NCBI RefSeq assembly: GCF_022695595.1
Contig: NZ_CP074380.1
Coordinates: 7,716,501 to 7,780,500 of the forward strand
Reading direction: 5' to 3'
DNA: 64,000 nucleotides
Origin: Streptomyces sp. MST-110588
Lineage (GTDB): Bacteria; Actinomycetota; Actinomycetes; Streptomycetales; Streptomycetaceae
A model generated the notes under the pieces. That model was not told the origin of the DNA. It was given only the letters and a program-made list of their open reading frames with translations, and made no database searches. The position numbers and the translations under genes were made by a program. Positions 24,585 to 32,972 of the stretch are shown in pieces (positions within the stretch are counted from its first letter, which is position 1; each line of letters opens with the position of its first letter).

Positions 24585-25604
24585 ATGCTCGCTGACGTGG
24601 CACTCGCCGTGATGTGGACCGGCCTGACCTGCTACGCGCTCTTCGGCGGCGCCGACTTCGGGGCCGGCCTGTGGGACCTGCTCGCCGGCGGCAGCGCCCG
24701 CGGCAGGCCACAGCGCTCACTCATCGAGCACACCATCGGCCCGGTGTGGGAGGCCAACCACGTCTGGCTGATCTTCGTGGTGGTGATGCTGTGGACCGGG
24801 TTCCCGGCCGTCTTCGCCGCAGTGATGTCCACTCTCTACCTGCCGCTGACCTTCGCCGCGCTGGGCATCATCGCGCGCGGCGCGGCCTTCGCCTTCCGCA
24901 AGGCATGCACGGAGCTGTGGCAACAGCGCCTGTTCGGGGCGTGCTTCGCCCTCTCCTCGGTCCTCACCCCGTTCTTCCTGGGTACGGTCGCCGGGGGCAT
25001 CGCCTCCGGGCGGGTCCCGCCGGGGCAGGCCACCGGCGACCTGGTCCGCGGCTGGATCAACCCCACCTCCCTGCTCGGCGGCGTGCTGGCCGTCCTGACC
25101 TGCGCCCACCTGGCGGCGGTGTACCTGTGTGCCGACGCCGCGCGTACCGGCGCGCCGGCGCTGGTGACCGCCTTCCGGCGGCGTGCGCTGGTGAGCGGCC
25201 TGATCAGCGGGGCGGTGGCGCTGGCCGGCATCGCCGTCCTGCACGCGGACGCCCCGGAGCTCTTCCACGGCCTCACCCACCGGGCACTGCCGGCGGCCGT
25301 GCTGTCCGCGCTCTGCGGGGTGGCCGGGATGCTGCTGCTCGTACGGAACCGGTTCGCTCTCGCCCGTGGCTGCGCGGCCCTGGCGGTCGCCGCCATCCTG
25401 TGGGCCTGGGGCGCGGCCCAGTATCCGGTGATGCTCCGGCCGGGCCTGTCGGTCACCGACGCGGCGTCCACCGCGCCCGTACTCGCCGCAGCGCTGATCG
25501 TCTTCGCGGCCGGGGCGCTGCTCCTGATTCCCTCGCTGGTCTGGCTGTACGTCCTCTTCCAGCGGCGGGAACCGGCCCGGCCGCCCGGCTCCGGGACACC
25601 CTGA
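24585..25604 (+). CDS. cydB: Cytochrome bd oxidase subunit II
   Basis: The 339-aa membrane protein has the CydB start LADVALAVMWTGLTCYALFG, then GADFGAGLWDLLAGG, IGPVWEANHVWLIFVVVMLW and TGFPAVFAAVMSTLYLPLTF, the conserved first half. About eight helices are predicted. It binds no haem in most enzymes but is needed for subunit I stability. It follows cydA by 95 bp, of which 64 are an 8-bp tandem repeat. ATG 24585 has CGGAGG ten bases upstream. Usual length for the family is 330-380. Confidence 0.95.
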   Translation: MLADVALAVMWTGLTCYALFGGADFGAGLWDLLAGGSARGRPQRSLIEHTIGPVWEANHVWLIFVVVMLWTGFPAVFAAVMSTLYLPLTFAALGIIARGAAFAFRKACTELWQQRLFGACFALSSVLTPFFLGTVAGGIASGRVPPGQATGDLVRGWINPTSLLGGVLAVLTCAHLAAVYLCADAARTGAPALVTAFRRRALVSGLISGAVALAGIAVLHADAPELFHGLTHRALPAAVLSALCGVAGMLLLVRNRFALARGCAALAVAAILWAWGAAQYPVMLRPGLSVTDAASTAPVLAAALIVFAAGALLLIPSLVWLYVLFQRREPARPPGSGTP

Positions 25605-25722
25605 CCGGTTTTTTCCGCCGTTTTCCGCTCCGGGACGTCGAATCCGCGGCGTGAGCTTCTACATATATGTGGGAGCACCCGCCAGGGGTGCCGGCACGCA
25701 CCGGAATGTGAGGTCCCAGGAC

Positions 25723-26121
25723 ATGAAGTACATGCTGCTGATGCAGTTCAGTGAGAAGACGGGCATCCCGCCGATCAGCACCTGGTCGTCGCAGGAGGTA
25801 CAGGCGCACATCGCGTTCATGCGGGAGACCAACCAGCGGCTCAGCGACGCGGGGGAACTGGTCGACGCCCAGGGACTGGCGATGCCGGAGACGGCCAGGA
25901 TCGTCCGTGCGCGCGGTGGCGGCGAACCGGTGGTGACCGAGGGCCCCTTCCCCGAGACCAAGGAGTTCCTGGCCGGCTACTGGATCGTCGAGTGCGACGG
26001 CCCCGGGCGGGCGGTCGAACTGGCCGCGTCCGTCTCGGCCGCGCCCGGCCCCGGTGGCACCCCCTTGAACATGCCGATCGAGGTGCGTGAGGTGCTGTCG
26101 GGCCCGCCCGGCGAGCTGTGA
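25723..26121 (+). CDS. YCII-related (DGPF domain) protein
   Basis: The 132-aa protein begins MKYMLLMQFSEKTGIPPIST and contains the DGPF-domain marks TEGPFPETKEFLAGYWIVEC and IEVREVL. The fold is a ferredoxin-like dimer with a conserved His/Asp pocket; no reaction is firmly known. In many actinobacteria such genes accompany ECF sigma factors, but none is present here. ATG 25723 begins the conserved part; the frame is open from 25651. Confidence 0.88.
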   Translation: MKYMLLMQFSEKTGIPPISTWSSQEVQAHIAFMRETNQRLSDAGELVDAQGLAMPETARIVRARGGGEPVVTEGPFPETKEFLAGYWIVECDGPGRAVELAASVSAAPGPGGTPLNMPIEVREVLSGPPGEL

Positions 26122-26211
26122 GGCCGGTCCGGGGCTGATCCGTCCCGGTCGGCCTGCCACCCTGCCCCGAGTCTTCGTCACCCGGCACAAGACCCCGGCG
26201 TAGGAACCCGG

Positions 26212-26283
26212 CACCCCTCGTCGAACCACCCCGTCGAACTACCCCCGGCGAAAATCCCCCGGCGAAAAATCCCCGGCGGAAAG
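26212..26283. repeat. Five 14-15 bp tandem repeats
   Basis: Units such as ACCCCGTCGAACTAC, CCCCGGCGAAAATC, CCCCGGCGAAAAATC and CCCGGCGGAAAGC follow one another. A possible -10 TACGAT lies 13 bases after the array at 26296-26301, so the array is upstream of the membrane protein gene's promoter. Confidence 0.5.
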
Positions 26284-26413
26284 CAGCGAAACGATCTACG
26301 ATCGCCTCCGGAACACTGCTCCACGCACAAGGGGGTCCCGGAGTGCTGTCGGCCCAGACCGTGACGCCGGGCGGGGTGCCGCACGGTGACGAAGACACAG
26401 GAGCGTCACTGCC

Positions 26414-27175
26414 ATGCGGTTAGAGACCATCGGCACCTGGCTGGAGAACGCCGGCATCCTCGCCCTGTGGCTGGTGGTCCTCCTCCGCGCCCCGCAAGGC
26501 GTCCGCAGCAGGGATCACCGGCCGTTGTGGTTCGCGATTCTCATGATCGCGCTGGCCATGTCGACGCACCTGGAACCGGTCACCGCCCTCCTCTCCCACC
26601 TGGTTCCCGGTCCGCACTGGATCGACCTGACGACCCATCTGTTCAGCATCGTGGACGCGGCGGCCGTCCTGTGGTTCGTCCTCCAGGCCACCGGACGGCA
26701 GCGGCACACGGCGCCGGTCTTCGGCGCCGCCCTCGCCGTCATGGTGACCCTGGTGCTCCTGGACGTCACCGCACCCGCGCACGCCCGGAACCAGATCAGC
26801 CCGTCCCCGGACACCCCGGGCGTCCCGGACGCCTACTGGTGGGTCTTCTTCGCCTTCCATCTGATCGCGGACACCACCTGCGGATTCGTGTGCTGGAAGT
26901 ACGCCCGTAACGCCACGGCCCGGTCCCGGCGTCACGGGCTGCGCCTGTTCGGCACCGGCATCCTGCTGGCCTCGCTCCTGTGGGTCCTCAAACTCCTCTA
27001 CCTCCAGACCCGTTCCGCCGCCTTCGCCCCGCTGTTCTCCCCCGTCACCGGCGCCGAGGCCCTCTTCATGGCCGCCGGCGCCGCCCTCCCCGCCCTGCCG
27101 CTCCTGCGCGCCCGGCGGCAGCGGGAAGGGCGTCGTACCGGACCACCCGATGTGCGCCCTGCCGACAACTGGTGA
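26414..27175 (+). CDS. Integral membrane protein, MAB_1171c-like
   Basis: The 253-aa protein has seven predicted helices (ENAGILALWLVVLLRAPQGV, WFAILMIALAMSTHLEPVTA, HLFSIVDAAAVLWFVLQATG, FGAALAVMVTLVLLDVTAPA, YWWVFFAFHLIADTTCGFVC, LRLFGTGILLASLLWVLKLL, GAEALFMAAGAALPALPLL). Topology and the spacing of His and Arg residues recall the membrane half of MAB_1171c proteins, often paired with XRE regulators in natural-product loci. No XRE gene is near, and the usual soluble C-terminal part is absent. Function unknown. Confidence 0.65.
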   Translation: MRLETIGTWLENAGILALWLVVLLRAPQGVRSRDHRPLWFAILMIALAMSTHLEPVTALLSHLVPGPHWIDLTTHLFSIVDAAAVLWFVLQATGRQRHTAPVFGAALAVMVTLVLLDVTAPAHARNQISPSPDTPGVPDAYWWVFFAFHLIADTTCGFVCWKYARNATARSRRHGLRLFGTGILLASLLWVLKLLYLQTRSAAFAPLFSPVTGAEALFMAAGAALPALPLLRARRQREGRRTGPPDVRPADNW

Positions 27176-27224
27176 CACCACCGGGTTCCGTCGGTGAACG
27201 GCCCGGTTCCGTACGGCCGAAGGG

Positions 27225-28655
27225 TCAAGCGGTCCGGGCCGCCGCACGCGGGTCGAGCGGTGTGAGGACACCGAGGCGGTCCTCGATCGCCTGGGCAGCG
27301 GACAGGCACAGGTCCTCGCGGAAGGCGCGGCCGATGACCTGGACCCCCTGCGGGAGGCCGTCGGTCACTCCGGTGGGCACGGCCACGCCGGGTACGCCGA
27401 CGAAGCTGGTCGCGCTGCACAGGCGCATGCCCGAGGCGACCCGGTCCCGGCCCGCCCGGTCGCGTGATTCCAGACCCGGCTCGACCGGCGGCTCGGTGAA
27501 GGACGGGCCGAGCAGCAGCGGGTATTGGCCGAGGAACTCCGCCCACGAGCGGCGGATGTTCATCCATGTGCCCATCAGCTTCATGAACTCCGCCGCGTCC
27601 ACGGGCGGGGTCTGATCCATCGCCATCTGGATGTAGCGGTCGCCGCCTTCGCCGAGGAGCGTGCGCACCATCGGCCAGGACGGGGCGAACTCGGTCACCG
27701 TGATCTGGTTGTACGCCTTCAGGGCCTCGTCCAGCCGCGGTACGTCCGCCACCTCGCACACCTCGTACCCGGCGTCGCGCAGCGCGTCGGCCGCGGTGGC
27801 CACGGCCTTTTCCACCGTGGGGTGGACGCCGTGCCCGCCGGGGTCGGCCACGACCGCGACCTTGACCGGTCCGGTCAGCGGTGCGCCGTAGGCGGGTACC
27901 GGTACGGCCCGCGGGTCGCGCGGATCGGTCCCGGCCAGCGCCTCGTACGCCAGTCGCAGATCGCCCACGGTCCGGGCCAGCGGGCCGTCGGTGACCAGGA
28001 CCTGGGAGGCCGGGCCGGGGTCGTCCGGGCCCAGCACGCGGTGGTCGGCGGGGAACCGGCCGGTGGACGGCTTCAGCGCCGTGACGCCGCAGAACTGGGC
28101 CGGTACGCGTACCGATCCGCCCGAGTCGTTGCCGAGTCCGAGTGCCGCCATGCCCGTGGCGACGGCCACCGCGTCGCCGCCGCTGGAGCCGCCCGGGGTC
28201 CGGCCGCTGTCCCACGGGTTGACCGTGTCGCCGAACAGTTCGCTGCGGGTGTGCATCCCCGCCAGGACCAGCGTGGGGATGTTGCTGTGCCCGATGGGGA
28301 TGGCTCCGGCCGCGCGCAGCCGGGCCACCGGGGGCGCGTCGGCCGGCGCCACCAGCTCGCGGAAGCGCGGCACGCCGAACGTGGTCGGTACGCCTTCGAC
28401 CGGGGTCGTCTCCTTCACGGTGAACGGTACGCCCGCCAGCGGGCCCAGCGTCTCACCGGCGGCCCGCCGGCGGTCGGTCTGCGCCGCGGCCTCGCGGGCG
28501 CGCTCCGCCATCAGTTGCGTGACCGCGTTCACCTGCGGGTTGACCTCGGCGATGCGCTCCAGGTGGGCGTCGATCAGCTCGGCGGCCGAAATCTCCCCCT
28601 CGCGCACCGCCGCCGCCTGCGCGGCGGCCGGCATCTCCCATAGGGCGTTGTGCAT
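27225..28655 (-). CDS. Amidase (amidase signature family)
   Basis: The 476-aa enzyme has the Ser-cisSer-Lys triad: Lys in GVPFTVKETTPVEGVP, the cis-Ser in GGSSGGDAVAVATGMAALGL and the nucleophile in GNDSGGSVRVPAQFCGVTAL. It hydrolyses a carboxamide or an indole-acetamide-like substrate; specificity is not readable. ATG 28655 has GGAAGG upstream; the frame is open to 28763 through the operator region. It is divergent from a TetR gene with two perfect palindromes between, so it is almost surely repressed by that regulator. The + strand membrane gene ends 49 bp from its stop. Confidence 0.9.
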   Translation of the reverse strand: MHNALWEMPAAAQAAAVREGEISAAELIDAHLERIAEVNPQVNAVTQLMAERAREAAAQTDRRRAAGETLGPLAGVPFTVKETTPVEGVPTTFGVPRFRELVAPADAPPVARLRAAGAIPIGHSNIPTLVLAGMHTRSELFGDTVNPWDSGRTPGGSSGGDAVAVATGMAALGLGNDSGGSVRVPAQFCGVTALKPSTGRFPADHRVLGPDDPGPASQVLVTDGPLARTVGDLRLAYEALAGTDPRDPRAVPVPAYGAPLTGPVKVAVVADPGGHGVHPTVEKAVATAADALRDAGYEVCEVADVPRLDEALKAYNQITVTEFAPSWPMVRTLLGEGGDRYIQMAMDQTPPVDAAEFMKLMGTWMNIRRSWAEFLGQYPLLLGPSFTEPPVEPGLESRDRAGRDRVASGMRLCSATSFVGVPGVAVPTGVTDGLPQGVQVIGRAFREDLCLSAAQAIEDRLGVLTPLDPRAAARTA

Positions 28656-28676
28656 GATCCTGCCTTCCTCATCGTT

Positions 28677-28732
28677 CCGATGCGCTTGCATCGGATAAGG
28701 AACTGTACCCTGGAACCGATGCGAGCGCATCG
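28677..28732. promoter_or_regulatory. Twin TetR operators between amidase and tetR genes
   Basis: Two palindromes share arms and four-base centres: CCGATGCGCTTGCATCGG (28677-28694) and CGATGCGAGCGCATCG (28717-28732). Their centres are 39 bp apart. The first lies just before the amidase gene's ribosome binding site, the second toward the regulator gene. Confidence 0.8.
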
Positions 28733-28804
28733 AATAAAATTGCGGCACACGGCGCGGGGCCACCGCGCGGCGTGCGGTACCGCGGAACAGGGAGGCGTCC
28801 GGGC

Positions 28805-29410
28805 ATGCCCAAACAGGTGGATCACGAGAGCCGGCGCCACCTCATCGCCGAGGCCGTCTGCCAACTCGCCGACGAGCACGGGCTGGAGGGCGTGACCCTG
28901 CGCGATGTCGCCGCCCGCGCGCAGGTGTCGATGGGCGCCGTCCAGCGGTGCTTCCGCACCAAGGAAGAGATGCTCGTGTTCACACTCGGGCACATCGGCG
29001 GGCAGGTCGGCGCCCGCGTACGGGCCTGCCTGGTCAGGAGCCCGGCCCAGTCGGCCGGCAGCGTCCTGGGCCACGCCGTCACCGAGATCTCGCTGCTGCG
29101 GGACGAGCACCGGGCCGAGGCCAGGGTCTGGCTCGCCTTCGTCGCGCAGGCGGCGGTCAGCGACGCCCTCGCCGGGCCGCTCAAGGCGAACTACGCGGTG
29201 CTGCAAGAGCTGTTCACCCGCCTGATCCGGGAGGCCGCCGAGGGCGCCGGCCGCCAGGCGCCCCTCGACGCGCCACGCGAGGCCCGTACCCTGCTCGCCC
29301 TCGCGGACGGCCTCACCACGCACGTCCTCGTCGGTCATCTCACCCCCGCGCAGGCGCAGGAGGTTCTCCATGAGCACCTGCGCGGCCTCTGGGGGCGCCC
29401 GGCCCGTTGA
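28805..29410 (+). CDS. TetR-family regulator
   Basis: The 201-aa protein has a TetR helix-turn-helix (HLIAEAVCQLADEHGLEGVT, LRDVAARAQVSMGAVQRCFR, TKEEMLVFTLGHIGGQV) and a helical ligand domain with ARVWLAFVAQAAVSDALAGP. The nearest targets are the twin operators in its own divergent promoter. The amidase substrate or product is the natural inducer candidate. ATG 28805 has GGGAGGCG nine bases upstream. Confidence 0.9.
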   Translation: MPKQVDHESRRHLIAEAVCQLADEHGLEGVTLRDVAARAQVSMGAVQRCFRTKEEMLVFTLGHIGGQVGARVRACLVRSPAQSAGSVLGHAVTEISLLRDEHRAEARVWLAFVAQAAVSDALAGPLKANYAVLQELFTRLIREAAEGAGRQAPLDAPREARTLLALADGLTTHVLVGHLTPAQAQEVLHEHLRGLWGRPAR

Positions 29411-29482
29411 CGTGGCGTCCGGTGGCTGGCCAGGGGCACGTGCTCCGGCTGCGGGAGCGGGCCGGACGGGTGACAATTGACT

Positions 29483-29525
29483 CCATTGGCGCGTTATGCG
29501 ACAAGCCGACCAAGAGCGCCAATGG
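29483..29525. promoter_or_regulatory. Long inverted repeat upstream of the UDP-sugar dehydrogenase gene
   Basis: CCATTGGCGC (29483-29492) and GCGCCAATGG (29516-29525) are perfect arms with a 23-bp gap. TTGACT ends one base before the first arm and could be a -35 element. It lies about 165 bp before the dehydrogenase start, so it may be an operator or an attenuating hairpin. Confidence 0.45.
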
Positions 29526-29687
29526 CCGCAGCGCCGATACAACGCAACGCACCGACACAACGGACTGACAGAACGAGCTGGACAGACCGAATCAGCGGTA
29601 CCACCGGGCTTCTCCCGGTCGCAACACACCGCCGGGGCCGAAAGGCGGAAAGGCGGGGGCCGGGCGGTTCGAAGGAGCTGGTTTGTG

Positions 29688-31031
29688 ATGCGGGTCGCCG
29701 TCGTAGGACAGGGTTACGTGGGACTGACGGGCGCCGTCGCGCTCACCCACCAAGGTCATCAGGTCACCGGGATCGAACAGGACCCGGTGCGGCTGCGCAC
29801 ATTGAACGCCGGCCGGGCGCCGGTCTTCGAACCGGGACTGCCCGAACAGCTCTCGGCCGCGCTGGCCACCGGAAGGCTGCGCTTCACCGACGGCGTGCGG
29901 GAGAGTCACCGCCGGGCGCCCTTCGACATCGTGCTGATCACCGTGGGAACACCGCCCGGACCCGAAGGGGCCGCGGACCTCACCCAGGTCAGAGCCGCGC
30001 TGGACGACGTCCTCAGCCTGCTGCCGGCCCCCCGGGTGGTGCTGAAATCCACCGTGCCACCGGGCACCAGCGGCATGCTCGTGGACGAGTATCCCAAGCT
30101 GCGCGAGCGCTACGCGTACAACCCCGAATTCCTCAACCAGGGCAGCGCGCTGGACGACTGGGCCGCCCCGGCCCGGATCGTGGCCGGCGCCTGGAGCCGG
30201 GAGAGCATGCGGACGCTGCGCGAACTGTACGCGGGGGTCTCCAGCCCCTGGGTGGAGACGACGCCCACCGGCGCCGAGATGATCAAGTACGCGAGCAACG
30301 CCTTCCTGGCCACGAAGATCAGCTTCGCGAACGAGGTCGCCCGGATGTGCTGCGGACCGGACATCGACATCGACCACGTCATGCAGGGCGTGGGCTACGA
30401 CCCCCGTATCGGCCACGCCTTCCTCCAGCCGGGCCTGGGCTTCGGCGACTCGTGTCTGCCCAAGGACACCGCCGCGCTGGCCCGCTGGGCGAGCAGCGTC
30501 GGCATCCCGACCCCGCTGCTGCACGCCACCATCAGCGTCAACGAGGCCCAGGCGGGACTCGCCGTCCAGACCCTGCGCACGGAACTGGACGGCACCCTGT
30601 CCCAGGCCACGATCGCGGTCCTCGGCGTACGGTACGAGCCCTGGAGCGACGACCTGCGCGCGGCTCCCAGCCGTACGGTTGTCCCCGCGCTGCTCGGCCA
30701 GGTCGGGCGGGTCCGTGTCTGGGACCCGGCCACCGACGCCCGTATCGTCGCGGACCTCTTCCCCGGCGCCGAACCGGCACCGGACCTGACCGCCGCCCTC
30801 GACGGTGCCCACGCCGTCCTGCTGCTGACCGAATGGCCGCAGGCCATCGAGGCGGACTGGTCGCACCTGGCGTCCCTGCTCGCCGAGCCGCGCCTGGTGA
30901 TCGACGGCAAGAACTGTCTGCATTCCGAGCAGGTGACGGGTCTGCCCATCCGTTACCGCAGCGTGGGCACCCGTCTGCCCGCACCGGCGGTGACCGGCAC
31001 CGGCCTGTCCGACCCCCAGTTGGAGGCATGA
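29688..31031 (+). CDS. UDP-glucose/GDP-mannose dehydrogenase family protein
   Basis: The 447-aa enzyme starts with a Rossmann motif VAVVGQGYVGLTGAVALTHQ. Catalytic residues are visible: Lys200/Asn204 in GAEMIKYASNAF and Cys256 in GLGFGDSCLPKD. The motif is normally GFGGSCLPKD; here the second Gly is Asp. It oxidises a UDP-hexose to the uronate twice with NAD, feeding glycan or exopolysaccharide synthesis. ATG 29688 has AAGGAG ten bases upstream; the frame is open from 29496. No glycosyltransferase lies next to it. Confidence 0.9.
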   Translation: MRVAVVGQGYVGLTGAVALTHQGHQVTGIEQDPVRLRTLNAGRAPVFEPGLPEQLSAALATGRLRFTDGVRESHRRAPFDIVLITVGTPPGPEGAADLTQVRAALDDVLSLLPAPRVVLKSTVPPGTSGMLVDEYPKLRERYAYNPEFLNQGSALDDWAAPARIVAGAWSRESMRTLRELYAGVSSPWVETTPTGAEMIKYASNAFLATKISFANEVARMCCGPDIDIDHVMQGVGYDPRIGHAFLQPGLGFGDSCLPKDTAALARWASSVGIPTPLLHATISVNEAQAGLAVQTLRTELDGTLSQATIAVLGVRYEPWSDDLRAAPSRTVVPALLGQVGRVRVWDPATDARIVADLFPGAEPAPDLTAALDGAHAVLLLTEWPQAIEADWSHLASLLAEPRLVIDGKNCLHSEQVTGLPIRYRSVGTRLPAPAVTGTGLSDPQLEA

Positions 31032-31232
31032 GGACCGGCGCGGACCCCGCAGCCCCGCGCGGCCGGGGCGGTGGCCCATGGTGGTGGGCCGCCGCCCCGT
31101 TCTCGTGCGTACGCGGGCGGCGGACCCCCTCCGTACGGCGGCGGACCCCTCCGTACGCTCGTGGAGCGCCGAGGCACGTCATGGCCCATATTGGGTGATG
31201 AGGGGCAGCGAAAAGGCGAGGAGAGCGTACCG

Positions 31233-32912
31233 GTGAATCAGCCCCCCGTGCTGGACGAGACGCCCGCCCCCAAGGGGTCCGCGGAGCCCTCGGTATGGGC
31301 GCCGATGCGCCGCCGGATGTTCCGCGCGCTGTGGATCGCCCAGCTCGCCGCCAACATGGGCACCTGGATGCAGACGGTCGGCGCCCAGTGGCTGATGGGT
31401 GACCTCGGCGGCGGCTCGCTGCTGGTGGCGCTGGTGCAGACCGCGACCACCCTGCCCGTGTTCGCCCTGGTGGTCCCCGCCGGGGCGCTGGGCGACATCC
31501 TGGACCAGCGGCGGCTGCTGCTCGGCGGCCAACTGATGATGTTCCTGGGCGCGGCCGGGCTGGCCGCCGTCACCGCCGCCGACGAGGTGACCCCCCTCTC
31601 GCTGCTGGGCCTGACCGCCCTGATGGGCGTGGGTGAGGCGTTCTCCATCACCTCCTTCCAGGCCATCCAGCCCGAACTGGTCAGCCACGACGAGATCCAC
31701 CAGGCCGCGCTGCTCAACAGCGCCAACGGCAATGTCGCCCGGGCCGCCGGCCCCGCCCTGGGCGGTCTGCTGATCTCGGCCACCGGACCCGCGGCCACCT
31801 TCGCCCTCAACGCCCTGTCCTTCCTGGGCGTCCTGATCGTGCTGTACGCCTGGCGGCGCCCGGCGGCGCACCGGCCGCTGGGGTCCGAGCACATCCGCGG
31901 CGCGATCCGCGCGGGCGCCCGCTACGTACGCCGGGCCCCGATGTTCGGGGCCGTCATCGGCCGCTCGGGACTGTTCATGCTGTTCGCCGGCGGACTGTGG
32001 GCGCTGCTGCCGGCCATCGCCCGCGGGCCGCTGGGGATGAGCGCCGGAGGATACGGGCTGCTGCTCGGCAGCGTCGGGGCCGGTGCCGTGCTCGGCGCGA
32101 TCGCCCTGCCCGCGCTGCGGCCCCGTATGACGGTCAACGCGATGGTGACGGCCGCCATGGTGCTGTACGCCGCCACCATGGCCGTGATCGGCCTGGTCGC
32201 GCACCCGCTCGTCGCCGCGGTCGCGCTGATCGTCTCCGGACTGGCCTGGGTGACCGTCTTGTCCACGCTCTCCGCCTCCGCGCAGATCCTGCTGCCGGTC
32301 TGGGCCCGGACCCGGGGGCTCGCCTACTACCAACTGGTGTTCATGGGCGGTCAGGCGCTCGGCGGGGTGGGGTGGGGCCTGGTCGCCGACCGGCTGGGCG
32401 TACGGGCCGCGTTCGTGGTCGCGGGCGTCGGGCTGCTGCTGTCCACGGCCGCCGGCACCCGGCGGCTGCCCCTGCCGGCCGGCCACATCGACATGGAGCA
32501 CGTCCAGCACTGGCCCGAGCCGGAGGGCATGCAACTGCCCGGCCGCAACGCCGGGCCGGTGCTGGTCACCGTCGAGTGGCGGGTCGACCGGGAGAACGTC
32601 AACGCCTTCGTCGAGGCGATGCGCCCGGTCGGCCAGGCCCGGCGGCGCACCGGGGCCACGCTGTGGGGGCTGTTCGAGGACATGGACGACCCGACGGTCC
32701 TCCTGGAGACGTTCACCGTCGTCTCCGAGCGGGAGCATCTGCGCCAGCACCTGGAACGGGGCACCAAGGAGGACCAGGAGCTGGAGGCGCGGGCCAAGAG
32801 CCTGACCCAGCCCGGCAGCCGGCCGGTCGTACGTCACCTGATCTGGGCGTACGCCCTGGACCGCGACGAGGAGCTGACGTCCCACCGGCACGCCTCCTCC
32901 AGCGTCCCCTGA
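31233..32912 (+). CDS. MFS exporter (MFS_3/EntS type) with extra C-terminal domain
   Basis: The 559-aa protein has a transporter part (residues about 25-420, twelve helices; ALWIAQLAANMGTWMQTVGA, GALGDILDQRRLLLGGQLMM) of the MFS_3 family that includes enterobactin exporter EntS. After about residue 440 a soluble domain follows: PVLVTVEWRVDRENVNAFVE, TGATLWGLFEDMDDPTVLLE, SEREHLRQHLERGTKEDQEL. It resembles the antibiotic-biosynthesis-monooxygenase-like ferredoxin fold often fused in this family. GTG 31233 has GAGGAGAG eight bases upstream. It may share a transcript with the dehydrogenase gene 200 bp away. Confidence 0.88.
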   Translation: MNQPPVLDETPAPKGSAEPSVWAPMRRRMFRALWIAQLAANMGTWMQTVGAQWLMGDLGGGSLLVALVQTATTLPVFALVVPAGALGDILDQRRLLLGGQLMMFLGAAGLAAVTAADEVTPLSLLGLTALMGVGEAFSITSFQAIQPELVSHDEIHQAALLNSANGNVARAAGPALGGLLISATGPAATFALNALSFLGVLIVLYAWRRPAAHRPLGSEHIRGAIRAGARYVRRAPMFGAVIGRSGLFMLFAGGLWALLPAIARGPLGMSAGGYGLLLGSVGAGAVLGAIALPALRPRMTVNAMVTAAMVLYAATMAVIGLVAHPLVAAVALIVSGLAWVTVLSTLSASAQILLPVWARTRGLAYYQLVFMGGQALGGVGWGLVADRLGVRAAFVVAGVGLLLSTAAGTRRLPLPAGHIDMEHVQHWPEPEGMQLPGRNAGPVLVTVEWRVDRENVNAFVEAMRPVGQARRRTGATLWGLFEDMDDPTVLLETFTVVSEREHLRQHLERGTKEDQELEARAKSLTQPGSRPVVRHLIWAYALDRDEELTSHRHASSSVP

Positions 32913-32944
32913 TCCGTCCCGTACCGCCCTCCTACGGCGGTACG

Positions 32945-32972
32945 GCGGCCCGGGCGCAGCAGCCCGGGCCGC
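32945..32972. terminator. Bidirectional terminator between convergent genes
   Basis: A perfect 11-bp stem (GCGGCCCGGGC and its complement) with loop GCAGCA. It ends directly at the stop codon of the leftward FUSC gene and starts 32 bases after the MFS stop. Confidence 0.8.
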
